Counted from the stretch's first letter, positions 35,284 through 44,512 are shown. The stretch: 64,000 nt of DNA from Variovorax paradoxus (GCF_030815855.1 NZ_JAUSXG010000001.1:4340001-4404000), one strand, 5' to 3'. Program-made: numbers and translations. Notes: generated by a model not told the origin, from the sequence alone.

Positions 35284-36294
35284 TCAATCGATGCTGATGT
35301 TCGCGGCCTTGGCCACTTCGGCCCACTTCACGCGGTTCTCGTGCACGGTCTTCTTGAACTGCGCGGGCGACTCGATGCGCACGGTATTGCCCTGGCTTTC
35401 GAAGCGCTCGCGGATGTCGGGCTGCTCGAGCACCGTCTTCACCGCGGCGTTGAGCTTCTCGACGATCTGCGCATCGGTGCCCTTGGGCGCGAAGATGCCG
35501 AACCAGATCGAACTGTCGAAGCCCTTGGTGCCCGCGATGCCGCTTGATGCAATCGTGGGCACTTCCTTGACGGCCGCCACGGGCGTGGCGGTGGTCACGC
35601 CCAGCAGACGCACCTTGCCGGCCTTGTAGTGCGGCAGCACGGTCTGCACCTGGTTCATGATGCAGCAGGTTTCGCCGCGCACCACGGATGTGATGGCCTC
35701 TGGCCCGCCCTTGTAGGGCACGTGCACCATGTTCAGGCCGAGGCGCGAATTGAATTCGGCAAACGCCATGTGCGTGCCGGCGCCGTTGCCTGTAGACGCA
35801 TAGTTGTACTTGCCGGGGTTGGCCTTGACGAGATCGACGAACTCCTTCAATGTCCGCGCGTTGATCACTTCGGGGTTGACGGTGAGCACGTTCGACACGT
35901 CGAGCACCGGCGCCACGGGCACGAAGTCGGCCTCCACATCGAACGGCAGTTTCTTGTAGAGCGCGGCGTTGCTGCCATGCGTGGCGGCCGTACCAAAAGA
36001 GAGCGTGTAGCCGTCGGGCTTGGCATGGGCCACGTACTCGCTGGCAATGTTGCCGGCCGCGCCCGACTTGTAGTCGATGATCACGGGCTTGCCGAGTTGC
36101 CTGGCGAGCGGCTCCTGAATGGCGCGGGCCACCACGTCCACGCCGGAGCCGGCCGGAAAGCCCATGATCAGCGTGACGGGCTGTTGCGGCCAGTCGGTCT
36201 GGGCCCATACGGCGGACGATGCGGCCGCGCACAGGGCGGCGCCGGCCAGCAGCAGGCTCGGCCGGAAGGAGCGCGAAAAGGGAGAATGGGTCAT
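35284..36294 (-). CDS. Bug/TctC-family tripartite tricarboxylate transporter binding protein
   Basis: The 336-residue precursor has a signal peptide (LLLAGAALCAAASSAVWAQ). The Bug fold signatures are WPQQPVTLIMGFPAGSGVDV, VIIDYKSGAAGNIASEYVAHA, DGYTLSFGTAATHGSN and LKEFVDLVKANPGKYNY. Burkholderiales carry dozens of such periplasmic binding proteins for carboxylates and related small molecules. No TctA/TctB membrane genes are adjacent, so it is an orphan receptor. Ligand is unknown. Confidence 0.93.
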   Translation of the reverse strand: MTHSPFSRSFRPSLLLAGAALCAAASSAVWAQTDWPQQPVTLIMGFPAGSGVDVVARAIQEPLARQLGKPVIIDYKSGAAGNIASEYVAHAKPDGYTLSFGTAATHGSNAALYKKLPFDVEADFVPVAPVLDVSNVLTVNPEVINARTLKEFVDLVKANPGKYNYASTGNGAGTHMAFAEFNSRLGLNMVHVPYKGGPEAITSVVRGETCCIMNQVQTVLPHYKAGKVRLLGVTTATPVAAVKEVPTIASSGIAGTKGFDSSIWFGIFAPKGTDAQIVEKLNAAVKTVLEQPDIRERFESQGNTVRIESPAQFKKTVHENRVKWAEVAKAANISID

Positions 36295-36413
36295 GACTGT
36301 CTTTCCTCGATGCGAGCGGTGCAGCCCGGGATTGTGGCGCGCGGTTCATGCCCGATGCGGTATGAGCTTATGCGGGGCGCATCTGCATTGCGGTACCTCT
36401 CCATAATCGCCGC

Positions 36414-38090
36414 ATGGTCCGCCCCACCCAACAACTCCACCCCGCACGCGAGCCGGTGTCCGTGCGCGCGGCAGCCACCGTGCTGCTGCTGCGCGATTCC
36501 GAAGCCGGCATCGAAGTGCTGATGACGCGCCGCGCCGACGTTGCAAGCTTCGCGCCAGGCGCCTATGTGTTTCCCGGCGGACAGATCGATGCCGCCGACG
36601 AAGCCGCCCAGCGCATCGCCACCCACCGCCCCACCCAGACCGGCCTGCAGCTCACCCAGGCCATCGCGGCCATTCGCGAAGGCTTCGAGGAACTTGGCGT
36701 GCTGCTCGCGCGCCATTCCGACGGCCGATCGGTGAGCGCGGAAGACATCGCGTCGATGGACCGCAGCACCGCGTCGCCCGTTTCTTTCGCCGAGCAGTGC
36801 GAAAAACGCGGATTGCGGCTCGCGTCCGACCAGGTGTTCAGCCTCGCGCACTGGATCACTGACCGCGATTTGCCCAAGCGCTTCGACGTGCCCTTTCTGG
36901 TGGCGCGCATGCCCGAGGGCCAGACGCCCACGGCTGACGAAAGCGAGCAGTTCGAGCCCTGCTGGGTGCGACCGGCCGATGCGCTGGCGCGCCATGCGGC
37001 GGGCAGCTTCTTCATGATCTTTCCGACCGTGCGCACGCTGCAGCGGCTCGCGGCCTACACCAGCGTCGACGCGGTGATGAAAGCCTGCGCACCCACGGAC
37101 GCCGGCGAAAAACCGCTGTGGACGAGCTGCCCGCGCGCCGGGCTGCTCGGCGGGCAGGATGCGCGCTACATGGAAAGCGATTCACCGTACGGCGAGCTCG
37201 CGCTGGTGTGCCCCGACGGCCAGTTGCTGCACACGCTCGACTGGCAGGGCGAGCACGCGGTGCCGCTGCTCAAGAACGTGCAGCGCCTGACCGCGCCCAA
37301 CTCAGGCGCCATGACGGGCCCGGGCACCAACAGCTACATCGTGGGCGACGCGGACACCGGCTACCTCGTGATCGACCCGGGCCCGAACGACGCCGCGCAC
37401 ATCGGCCGGCTCTGGCGTGCCACGCAGGGGGACATCCGCATGATCGTGTGCACCCATTCGCATGCCGACCACTCGCCCGGCGCGGCGCCGCTGCAAGCGC
37501 TTTGCGAAAAGGCGAAACCGCCGATCCTCGGCCTGTCTTCGGCGCCGACCGCGCGCTCGTCCGCGCGCTTTGCCGCCGAACGCGAACTGCGCGATGGCGA
37601 GCGCCTGGTGCTCTCGGGCACCAGAGCCGACGGCCAGGAAATCACCCACACGCTGCGCGCCGTTCACACGCCCGGCCATGCCGCCAATCACGTCTGCCTG
37701 GTGCTGGAAGAAGACGGGCTGCTGTTTTCGGGCGACCACATCCTGAACGGCAGCACCACCGTGGTCGACCCGCCGGACGGCGACATGAACGCGTACCTCG
37801 ATTCGCTCGACAAGCTCGACGCGGCCTGCGAAGCGGGCGGCATCGGCTTCATCCTGCCGGCGCACGGCTACGTCATCGGCAGCGCGCGCGCTGCCATCGC
37901 CCAACTGAAAGCGCATCGCCTGAAGCGCGAAGCCAAGATTGCCTCCGCCATGAAAAAACTCCCTCAAGGCACGCCCGAAGACTGGCTGCCGCTCGCCTAC
38001 GACGACGTGCCCGAGCGCATGTGGCCGGTGGCAGCCCGCTCGCTGGCCGCGCATGTGGCGCGCATCCGGCAACTGGCTTCCGCGCCATGA
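36414..38090 (+). CDS. NUDIX hydrolase-metallo-beta-lactamase fusion protein
   Basis: The 558-residue protein has an N-terminal NUDIX domain (VRAAATVLLLRDSEAG, YVFPGGQID, and the box end AIREGFEELGVLL). It joins a C-terminal metallo-beta-lactamase domain of the LACTB2 type (TGPGTNSYIVG, the metal motif CTHSHADHSPGA, HTPGHAANHVCL, FSGDHILNG, ILPAHGYVIG, then a helical tail RLKREAKIASAM). NUDIX enzymes cleave nucleotide diphosphates; LACTB2-like proteins include RNases and thioesterases. The substrate pair is unknown. The stop overlaps the next start (ATGA). Confidence 0.9.
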   Translation: MVRPTQQLHPAREPVSVRAAATVLLLRDSEAGIEVLMTRRADVASFAPGAYVFPGGQIDAADEAAQRIATHRPTQTGLQLTQAIAAIREGFEELGVLLARHSDGRSVSAEDIASMDRSTASPVSFAEQCEKRGLRLASDQVFSLAHWITDRDLPKRFDVPFLVARMPEGQTPTADESEQFEPCWVRPADALARHAAGSFFMIFPTVRTLQRLAAYTSVDAVMKACAPTDAGEKPLWTSCPRAGLLGGQDARYMESDSPYGELALVCPDGQLLHTLDWQGEHAVPLLKNVQRLTAPNSGAMTGPGTNSYIVGDADTGYLVIDPGPNDAAHIGRLWRATQGDIRMIVCTHSHADHSPGAAPLQALCEKAKPPILGLSSAPTARSSARFAAERELRDGERLVLSGTRADGQEITHTLRAVHTPGHAANHVCLVLEEDGLLFSGDHILNGSTTVVDPPDGDMNAYLDSLDKLDAACEAGGIGFILPAHGYVIGSARAAIAQLKAHRLKREAKIASAMKKLPQGTPEDWLPLAYDDVPERMWPVAARSLAAHVARIRQLASAP

Positions 38091-38797
38091 GAGGCTCCAG
38101 CGAAGAAGGCATTCGCCTCGCCAAGCGCGTGGCCGCGCTCGCCGGCTGCTCGCGCCGCGAAGCCGAGCTGCTCATCGAGAACGGCGCGGTGCGCGTCGAC
38201 GGCGTGCCGGCGTTGCTGCCGCAGTCGCGCGTGCAAGACCACCAGAAGGTCGAGATCGAGGCCGGCGCCAAGCCCGAGCCGGTGGTGCCCGTCACCCTGC
38301 TGCTGCACAAGCCGGCCGGCATGCCGACCGAGACCGCGCACCGGCTGCTGGTGGCCGCCAACCATCACGAGCCGGAGCGCGCGGGCATGCGCTTTCTGCC
38401 GGCGCACGGCAAGGGCCAGAACTGCATGACGCCGCTGGAAACCGGCGCCAGCGGGCTCGTGGTCTACACGCAGGATTGGCGCATCGAGCGCAAGTTGCAC
38501 GAAGACTCGGGCGTGATCGAACACGAGGTCATGGTCGACGTGGCGGGCACGGTCAGCCCGGAGCAGCTGGTGCGCTTCGAGCGCTCGCCCGCGCGCGTGA
38601 GCATCGGCCGCCAAGCCGACGACCAGACCGGCCTGCGCTTTGCGCTCAAGGGCGCGCGGCCCGGGCAGATTGCGCACCTGTGCGACGAAGCCGGCGTGCG
38701 CATCCTTGCGATGCGGCGCATCCGCATCGGCCGCGTGCCGCTGTCGGGGCTGCAGCCCGGGCAGTGGCGCTATCTTTCGCCGCACGAACGCTTCTGA
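38087..38797 (+). CDS. RsuA-like pseudouridine synthase-family protein with altered catalytic residue
   Basis: The 236-residue product has an N-terminal S4 RNA-binding domain (RLAKRVAALAGCSRREAELLI ENGAVRVDG) and a pseudouridine-synthase-like domain (LLLHKPAGMPTE, FALKGARPGQIAHLCDEAGV, MRRIRIGRVPLSGLQPGQWR). The family normally has GRLDxxTxGL with catalytic Asp. Here the corresponding segment reads MTPLETGASGLVVYTQD, with Glu in that place. It may have lost activity or use Glu. Coupling to the NUDIX-MBL gene by a 4-bp overlap suggests a shared RNA-related role. Confidence 0.85.
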   Translation: MRGSSEEGIRLAKRVAALAGCSRREAELLIENGAVRVDGVPALLPQSRVQDHQKVEIEAGAKPEPVVPVTLLLHKPAGMPTETAHRLLVAANHHEPERAGMRFLPAHGKGQNCMTPLETGASGLVVYTQDWRIERKLHEDSGVIEHEVMVDVAGTVSPEQLVRFERSPARVSIGRQADDQTGLRFALKGARPGQIAHLCDEAGVRILAMRRIRIGRVPLSGLQPGQWRYLSPHERF

Positions 38798-38871
38798 CCA
38801 AGACAGCGACAACAACAATCAAGAAGCTCGAGGGACAGTTAAACAGACAGGGGACAGGGACAGGAGAAAAA

Positions 38872-39420
38872 ATGAACTTCGGAATCAAAACCGCCGCACT
38901 CGCCTGCACGGCGCCTCTTGCGCTGGCGGGCTGCAGCTATCTGGCACCCTTGCTGCCCGACTACACGCCCACGGCGCCAGCGGCGCCTCCGCCGGTTGTG
39001 TCGCCCAGCGGGCTCGCGCCGATCACCGAGGAGCAGGTGGAACGCATCCGCGAGGCGATCGTCGCCAAGCCGCCGACGCCGGCCGTGGCCAAGGTCGTGC
39101 GCAGCGCGGCGCCGGCCATCGAGTCTTTTGTGCGGACCGAAGGCTGCATCACCGCGCGCAACGGCGCCGTGCTCAACCCCTTCGCGGCGCCGGGCCGGCT
39201 GTTCGACGGCACGGGCTTTCAGGGCGGGCCGATGGCGGAAATGCAGTACCACGACAAGACGGCCTGCGTGACCGTCAAGCGCATCCAGAACTGGAAGATG
39301 GTGTCGCCGAAGCTGCTGCGCTTCGACGTGGTCTACGTGGGCGACGACGGCGAGGAGCGCTCCGTGAAGCGGCATGAACTGATGCGCCAGCCGAAGGGCG
39401 GCTGGCTGTTTACGCGCTGA
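38872..39420 (+). CDS. Lipoprotein, unknown (182 aa)
   Basis: A clear lipobox (LALAGC at ~20) follows the leader IKTAALACTAP. The mature protein has a Pro/Ala-rich segment and then a compact domain with two cysteines (RTEGCITARNGAVLNPF, MQYHDKTACVTVKRIQNWKM, LRFDVVYVGDDGEERSVK). It resembles small outer-membrane lipoproteins of Comamonadaceae, with no known function. CAGGAG lies a few bases before the ATG. Confidence 0.82.
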   Translation: MNFGIKTAALACTAPLALAGCSYLAPLLPDYTPTAPAAPPPVVSPSGLAPITEEQVERIREAIVAKPPTPAVAKVVRSAAPAIESFVRTEGCITARNGAVLNPFAAPGRLFDGTGFQGGPMAEMQYHDKTACVTVKRIQNWKMVSPKLLRFDVVYVGDDGEERSVKRHELMRQPKGGWLFTR

Positions 39421-39422
39421 GC

Positions 39423-39450
39423 CGCTGGCGGCGGCCCGCGGCCGCCAGCG
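39423..39450. other. GC-rich hairpin between the lipoprotein gene and rnpB 3' end
   Basis: CGCTGGCGGC pairs with GCCGCCAGCG around an 8-base loop. It follows the lipoprotein stop codon directly, but no T-run follows on the plus strand, so any terminator function is weak. Confidence 0.45.
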
Positions 39451-39461
39451 AAAGAAAAAGT

Positions 39462-39815
39462 GTGAAGCCCGCCGATAAGCCGGATTCTGTGCGTTGAGGT
39501 TGCCCCCAACGTGACCGCCATTACTCTGGGCCGTTTGTCGCCAAACGGCTCGATGCCACCTACCCGCCAGCTCAGCGGAACCACCTCGATACTGGCCTAC
39601 TTGGTGTTGCTGCGCGCAGAGATTGCCCGTTTCACCCGAACTAAATCGGCTCGTCTCTGTTGCTCTGATCCTCACCTCGCGGTGGAGAGTCGTTAACTCC
39701 TGCGCTGTCCTGTGCAGTCCGGACGTTCCTCCAGTGCGGTCTTTCGACGCGGCGCCTTGCGGCGTCGCCCCTTTCGGGCTTGCACCAGCGGCGGTCTGGC
39801 GTGCTTCACGAAGGG
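39462..39815 (-). ncRNA. rnpB: RNase P RNA (bacterial class A)
   Basis: RNase P RNA is the catalytic subunit that matures the 5' ends of tRNAs. On the minus strand the conserved landmarks occur in order: a 5' GAAGCACGCCAGACCGCCGC, GAGGAACGTCCGGACT, CGGCAATCTCTGC-like GGGCAATCTCTGC, GGTGGTTCCGCTGAGCTGGC with GGGTAG, and ACAGAATCCGGCTTATCGGC near the 3' end. A T-rich stretch follows the 3' end. The length of ~350 nt is normal. The exact 5' and 3' nucleotides are estimated to within a few bases. Confidence 0.95.
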
Positions 39816-39877
39816 GATTATCGCCTGATCCCCTCGCATCCGCCGGCGGGCCGACTCACAATGTCGCTTCGACCGAC

Positions 39878-39897
39878 CTGCCCTGCCCTGCCCTGCC
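39878..39897 (+). repeat. Tandem pentanucleotide (CTGCC)x4
   Basis: Four consecutive CTGCC units end 21 bases before the cysteine synthase start, just upstream of its AAGGAG site. Confidence 0.9.
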
Positions 39898-39918
39898 AAC
39901 AACGCCCAAGGAGATCCA

Positions 39919-40839
39919 ATGAAGGCCGAGAACATCCTCCAGACCATCGGCAACACGCCGCACATCCGCATCCACCGCCTGTTCGGCAATGCGAAGCAGC
40001 AGGTGTGGATCAAATCCGAGCGAGCGAACCCCGGCGGCTCCATCAAGGACCGCATCGCGCTCTCGATGGTCGAAGACGCCGAAAAATCGGGCGCGCTGAA
40101 GCCCGGCGGCACCATCGTCGAGCCCACCTCGGGCAACACCGGCATCGGCCTGGCGATGGTCGCGGCCGTGAAGGGCTACAAGCTGATCCTGGTGATGCCC
40201 GACAGCATGTCGGTGGAGCGCCGCCGCCTGATGCTGGCCTACGGCGCCACCTTCGACCTGACGCCGCGCGCTGGCGGCATGAAGGCCTCCATCGCCCGCG
40301 CCGAGGAAATCGTGGCCGGCACGCCGGGCGCGTGGATGCCGCAGCAGTTCAACAACCCCGCCAACGTCGACGTGCACATGCGCACCACGGCCGAGGAAAT
40401 TGCGGCCGACTTCCCGGACGGCATCGACGTGCTGATCACCGGCGTGGGCACCGGCGGCCACATCACGGGCGTGGCGCGGGTGCTCAAGAAGAAGTGGCCG
40501 AAGCTGCAGGTGTTCGCGGTGGAGCCGGTGGCCTCGCCGGTCATCTCCGGCGGCGCGCCCTCGCCGCACCCGATCCAGGGCATCGGCGCCGGCTTCATTC
40601 CGAAGAACCTCGACACCTCGCTGCTCGACGGCGTGCTGCAGGTCGACGCCGAACCGGCGCGCGAAATGGCCCGCCGCTGCGCGGTCGAGGAAGGCATGCT
40701 CGTGGGCATTTCGTCCGGCGCCACGCTCGCGGCCATTGCGCAGAAGCTGCCGACGCTGGCACCCGATGCGGTGGTGCTGGGCTTCAATTACGACACCGGC
40801 GAGCGCTACCTCTCGGTCGAAGGTTTCCTGCCGGGCTGA
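39919..40839 (+). CDS. cysK: Cysteine synthase (O-acetylserine sulfhydrylase)
   Basis: The PLP enzyme makes cysteine from O-acetylserine and sulfide. The 306-residue product shows the Lys Schiff-base motif [12 protein letters not shown], the substrate loop [11 protein letters not shown], the phosphate-binding [10 protein letters not shown], and SSGATLAA near the end. It fits the CysK/CysM fold; the [10 protein letters not shown] loop and length favour CysK. AAGGAG precedes the ATG by six bases. It is the first gene after rnpB, which is divergent from it. Confidence 0.92.
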   Translation: MKAENILQTIGNTPHIRIHRLFGNAKQQVWIKSERANPGGSIKDRIALSMVEDAEKSGALKPGGTIVEPTSGNTGIGLAMVAAVKGYKLILVMPDSMSVERRRLMLAYGATFDLTPRAGGMKASIARAEEIVAGTPGAWMPQQFNNPANVDVHMRTTAEEIAADFPDGIDVLITGVGTGGHITGVARVLKKKWPKLQVFAVEPVASPVISGGAPSPHPIQGIGAGFIPKNLDTSLLDGVLQVDAEPAREMARRCAVEEGMLVGISSGATLAAIAQKLPTLAPDAVVLGFNYDTGERYLSVEGFLPG

Positions 40840-40911
40840 CAGCTATCTCTTTCATAGCGCCCCGGGCGCGTAAAATCTGCGGTCTGCTTGATAACCACAA
40901 GCCACACCGAC

Positions 40912-42564
40912 ATGCTGAGAATTTCTGAAATCAAACTGCCGCTCGACCACGACGACGCGGCGCTCCCCCAAGCCATTGCCACTGCCCTCGATACGCCGGT
41001 CTCCGGCGTGCGCGAGTTCAAGGTGTTCAAGCGCAGCTTCGACGCGCGCAAGCCGCAACTGCTGCAGGTCTACATCGTCGACGTGCAGCTCGCCGACGCC
41101 GAACTGGAAGCCGCATTGCTCGCCAGGCACGCCGGCCATCCGCACATCCAGCCTTCGCCCGACATGCGCTACACGCCGCCGGCGCATGCGCCCGAAGGCG
41201 CGCCCCGGCCGGTGGTGATCGGCTTCGGCCCCTGCGGCATCTTCGCGGCGCTGATGCTCGCGAAGATGGGCTTCAAACCCATCGTGCTCGAACGCGGCAA
41301 GACCGTGCGCCAGCGCACACGCGACACCTGGGGCCTGTGGCGCAAGAGCACGCTCAACCCCGAGTCGAACGTGCAGTTCGGCGAAGGCGGCGCCGGCACT
41401 TTTTCGGACGGCAAGCTTTACAGCCAGATCAAGGACCCGCGCTTCCTCGGCCGCAAGGTGATGGAAGAGTTCGTCAAGGCCGGTGCGCCGCCAGAGATTC
41501 TTTACGTCGCGCATCCGCACATCGGCACCTTCAAGCTGGTGAAGGTGGTGGAGAACATCCGCGAGCAGATCGTCGCGCTGGGCGGTGAAATCCGCTTCGA
41601 GCAACGCGTGACCGACGTGCACATCGAGGACGGCCCCACCGGCAAGCACCTTCGCGGACTCACCGTGCTCGACCAGACGACCGGCCAGAGTAGCGAACTG
41701 CGCGCCGACCACGTGGTGATGGCGCTCGGCCACAGCTCGCGCGACACTTTTTCCATGCTGCACGCGCGCGGCGTGCACATCGAGGCCAAGCCCTTCTCCA
41801 TCGGCTTTCGGGTCGAACACCCGCAGGGCCTCATCGACCGTGCGCGTTGGGGCCGGCATGCGGGCCATCCGCTGCTCGGCGCGGCCGACTACAAGCTGGT
41901 GCACCACGCGAGCAACGGCCGCTCGGTCTACAGCTTCTGCATGTGCCCGGGCGGCACCGTGGTGGCGGCCACGAGCGAGCCGGGCCGCGTGGTCACCAAC
42001 GGCATGAGCCAGTACTCGCGCAACGAGCGCAACGCCAACGCGGGCATCGTGGTGGGCATCGACCCGCGCGACTTTCCCGGCTGGACGGCGGAGACCGCGG
42101 GCGACGCGCTCGCGGGCATCGCGCTGCAGCGCGAACTCGAATCGAACGCCTATGTGCTCGGCGGCAGCAACTACCACGCGCCTGGGCAGCTGGTCGGCGA
42201 CTTCGTCGCGGGCAAGCCGTCGACCGCGCTCGGCAGCGTGACGCCTTCGTACAAGCCCGGCGTGACGCCGACCGACCTGCACCAGGCGCTGCCCGCCTAC
42301 GCCATCGAGGCGATGCGCGAAGCCTTTCCGGCCTTCGGCCGCAAGATCAAGGGCTTCGACCTGCATGACGCGGTGCTGACCGGCGTGGAAACGCGCACCT
42401 CGTCGCCGATCCGTATCACGCGCGGCGACGACTTCCAGAGCCTCAACGTGCGCGGGCTGTACCCGGCCGGCGAAGGCGCGAGCTATGCGGGCGGCATTCT
42501 CTCGGCCGGCGTCGACGGCATCAAGGTGGCCGAAGCGGTGGCGCGCAGCGTCTCGGGGGCGTAA
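40912..42564 (+). CDS. FAD-dependent oxidoreductase, COG2509 family
   Basis: The ~550-residue protein has an N-terminal ~90-residue domain, then a dinucleotide-binding motif VVIGFGPCGIFAALMLA, a flavin-site segment SNVQFGEGGAGTFSDGKLYS, VMALGHSSRDTF, SFCMCPGGTVVAA and a C-terminal GLYPAGEGASYAGGILSAG. These are hallmarks of the COG2509 group of uncharacterised FAD dehydrogenases. The start at MLRISEIKLPL is preferred over an ATG eight codons upstream. It probably forms an operon with the flavin reductase gene 12 bp downstream. Confidence 0.87.
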   Translation: MLRISEIKLPLDHDDAALPQAIATALDTPVSGVREFKVFKRSFDARKPQLLQVYIVDVQLADAELEAALLARHAGHPHIQPSPDMRYTPPAHAPEGAPRPVVIGFGPCGIFAALMLAKMGFKPIVLERGKTVRQRTRDTWGLWRKSTLNPESNVQFGEGGAGTFSDGKLYSQIKDPRFLGRKVMEEFVKAGAPPEILYVAHPHIGTFKLVKVVENIREQIVALGGEIRFEQRVTDVHIEDGPTGKHLRGLTVLDQTTGQSSELRADHVVMALGHSSRDTFSMLHARGVHIEAKPFSIGFRVEHPQGLIDRARWGRHAGHPLLGAADYKLVHHASNGRSVYSFCMCPGGTVVAATSEPGRVVTNGMSQYSRNERNANAGIVVGIDPRDFPGWTAETAGDALAGIALQRELESNAYVLGGSNYHAPGQLVGDFVAGKPSTALGSVTPSYKPGVTPTDLHQALPAYAIEAMREAFPAFGRKIKGFDLHDAVLTGVETRTSSPIRITRGDDFQSLNVRGLYPAGEGASYAGGILSAGVDGIKVAEAVARSVSGA

Positions 42565-42576
42565 GGAGCCACAGTC

Positions 42577-43200
42577 ATGTCCAACGAAGATTTCCACTTC
42601 TACGAACCCGCCAAGGGCCACGGCCTGCCGCACGATCCGTTCAATGCCATGGTCGGCCCGCGGCCGATCGGATGGATCTCGTCGCAGGACGAGAACGGCG
42701 CGCTCAACCTCGCGCCCTACAGTTTTTTCAACGCCTTCAACTACACGCCGCCCATCGTCGGCTTTGCGAGCATCGGCGCCAAGGACAGCCTGCACAACAT
42801 CCGCCGGACGCGCGAGTTCGGCTGGAACCTGGCCACCCGGCCGCTGGCCGAGCAGATGAACCAGTCGTGCGCGGCCGTGCCCCCCGAGGTGAACGAGTTC
42901 GAACTGGCCGGCCTCACGCCCGCGGCTTCGCGCAACATCGCAGTGCCGCGCGTGGCCGAGAGCCCGGTGTCTTTCGAATGCCGGCTCACGCAGCTGCTGC
43001 AGCTCGAAGGCGTGAACGGCGAGCCGGTGCCCACCTGGCTCATCCTCGGTGAAGTGGTGGGCGTGCACATCGCACGGCACCTGCTGAAAAACGGCATTTA
43101 CGACACCGCGGCCGCGCGGCCGATCCTGCGCGGCGGCGGTCCCGCCGACTATTTCGAGATCAGCCCCGACAATCTCTTCAAGATGTTCCGACCGCGCTGA
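42577..43200 (+). CDS. Flavin reductase-like FMN-binding protein
   Basis: The 207-residue product has the flavin-reductase split-barrel pattern: PFNAMVGPRPIGWISSQDE, NLAPYSFFNAFNYTPPIVGF, KDSLHNIRRTREFGWN and a late ILGEVVGVHI strand. Such proteins bind FMN and often reduce flavins for partner oxygenases, or act on diflavin substrates. The immediate upstream FAD oxidoreductase is a plausible partner. A GGAG-like site precedes the ATG. Confidence 0.88.
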   Translation: MSNEDFHFYEPAKGHGLPHDPFNAMVGPRPIGWISSQDENGALNLAPYSFFNAFNYTPPIVGFASIGAKDSLHNIRRTREFGWNLATRPLAEQMNQSCAAVPPEVNEFELAGLTPAASRNIAVPRVAESPVSFECRLTQLLQLEGVNGEPVPTWLILGEVVGVHIARHLLKNGIYDTAAARPILRGGGPADYFEISPDNLFKMFRPR

Positions 43201-43253
43201 GCGGGAACATTGCTTTTCTTTCTGCCTGCTGCCAACCTGACAAGAACCGACCG

Positions 43254-44045
43254 ATGACCGACACCGCCACGCCTCAAGAAGAAATCCAGGAAGTCCAGCC
43301 GGCGGAAGCCGAGGGCGCTGCCCAGCAGCCCCGTGCCGATGGGCGCCCGCCTCGCCAACCACGCCAGCCCCGGCAGCAGCAACAGCAAAAACAAAAGCCG
43401 AAGCAGGCCGCGCCGCAGCAACAGGCGGCACGCTCGCGCAAGGTGCACCCCGCGCTCGAGAAACTGTTCGAGCTTTACCCCAACATGTTCGGCGCGCGCT
43501 TCCTGCCGCTCAAGCTCGGCGTGTTCCAGGACCTGCTCGAAAAGCACCCCGACGATTTCAAGAAGGACGACCTGAAGGTCGCCCTTGGCCTGCACGCGCG
43601 CTCCACCCGCTACCTGGAAGCGGTGGCGGCGGGCCTTGCGCGCCACGATCTCGACGGCAACGCGGTCGAACCCGTCGCGCCCGAGCACGTGCACCACGCC
43701 ATCCTGGAGCTGCACCGCCGCCGCGCGCAGCGCACCGGCGAAGACCTGCGCCCGCAACTGGTGGCACGCATCGCCCGCGCCGTCGAAGCCTCGGGCCTCG
43801 ACCGCGAAGCCTACGCGGTGCTGGTGCGCTCGCGCGACGAAGACACCAATGCCGTGCTCGACGAAGCGCTGGCCGAACTCGCGCAGCAGGCCGCCAAGCG
43901 CGAGGCGCTGCTGCGGGCGTTCGAGGCCAGCGGGCGCGACAGCGAACAGGCTTTTGCCGAGATGTACGGCATGGATGCCGACGAGGTCGCTCGCACGCTC
44001 GCACGCGCACGCGCCGAGCGCCAGCCGGCGCCTCCGGCGGCCTGA
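43254..44045 (+). CDS. proQ: ProQ/FinO-family RNA chaperone
   Basis: The 263-residue protein has an N-terminal Gln/Pro/Lys/Arg-rich extension (to ~60) and then the ProQ/FinO domain: KLFELYPNMFGARFLPLKLGV FQDLL, DLKVALGLHARSTRYLEAVA and ARHDLDGNAVEPVAPEH. A helical C-terminal tail rich in Ala/Arg/Glu follows. ProQ proteins bind structured sRNAs and mRNA 3' ends. The disordered N-terminal extension is unlike E. coli ProQ, where the linker is C-terminal. No regulatory element was recognised. Confidence 0.88.
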   Translation: MTDTATPQEEIQEVQPAEAEGAAQQPRADGRPPRQPRQPRQQQQQKQKPKQAAPQQQAARSRKVHPALEKLFELYPNMFGARFLPLKLGVFQDLLEKHPDDFKKDDLKVALGLHARSTRYLEAVAAGLARHDLDGNAVEPVAPEHVHHAILELHRRRAQRTGEDLRPQLVARIARAVEASGLDREAYAVLVRSRDEDTNAVLDEALAELAQQAAKREALLRAFEASGRDSEQAFAEMYGMDADEVARTLARARAERQPAPPAA

Positions 44046-44074
44046 CCACTCCGGCCGTTGCTGCCGCAGCACCC

Positions 44075-44494
44075 GTGACCGACTTCGCCAACTTCGTGGC
44101 ACCGCCGGCCTCCGCGAGCGCCGCGGAGGCGGATGCGATCCGCGAAGCCTCCGCCTGCCTCGACCGTTTCACCAAACGCTTCAATGCCTGCGACACCGCG
44201 GGCATGGACGGCGAGCTTCATTTCCCGCATGTGATGCTCTCGGGTGCAGAGCGCCTCGAGTGGCAGGCGCCCGGCCACCATCCCGTCGATTTCTTCGAGA
44301 AGCTCAAGGCTTCGGGCTGGCGCCGCACGCGCTACCAGTCGAAGGACGCCGTGCTGGCCAGCGCCGACAAGGTGCATTTCGTCGTCACCTACACGCGTGA
44401 AGACGGAGCCGGCATGGTGCTCAGCACGCACCGCAATCTCTGGATCGCGACCCGTGCCGCGGGGCGCTGGGGCATTTCGCTGCGTTCGTACTGA
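44075..44494 (+). CDS. SnoaL/NTF2-like domain protein
   Basis: The 139-residue product, with a GTG start, has the cone-shaped NTF2 fold pattern: a first helix FTKRFNACDTAGMDGELHF, PHVMLSG, a strand VHFVVTYTREDGAG and the closing IATRAAGRWGISLRSY. No catalytic residues are evident; such proteins can be binding proteins or isomerases. It follows proQ by 29 bp and ends at a strong terminator, so the two are likely cotranscribed. Confidence 0.8.
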   Translation: MTDFANFVAPPASASAAEADAIREASACLDRFTKRFNACDTAGMDGELHFPHVMLSGAERLEWQAPGHHPVDFFEKLKASGWRRTRYQSKDAVLASADKVHFVVTYTREDGAGMVLSTHRNLWIATRAAGRWGISLRSY

Positions 44495-44512
44495 CGAAGC
44501 TTCGGCCCCAGT

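Noticed and set aside
39423..39450. Intrinsic terminator after the lipoprotein gene
   Set aside because: The hairpin is strong but followed by an A-rich, not T-rich, stretch on the coding strand.
40852..43431. Very long minus-strand open frame (859 codons) opposite the FAD oxidoreductase and flavin reductase genes
   Set aside because: It is antisense to two clearly conserved proteins, has Ala/Arg/His/Val-biased composition without domains, and is a by-product of high-GC codon bias.
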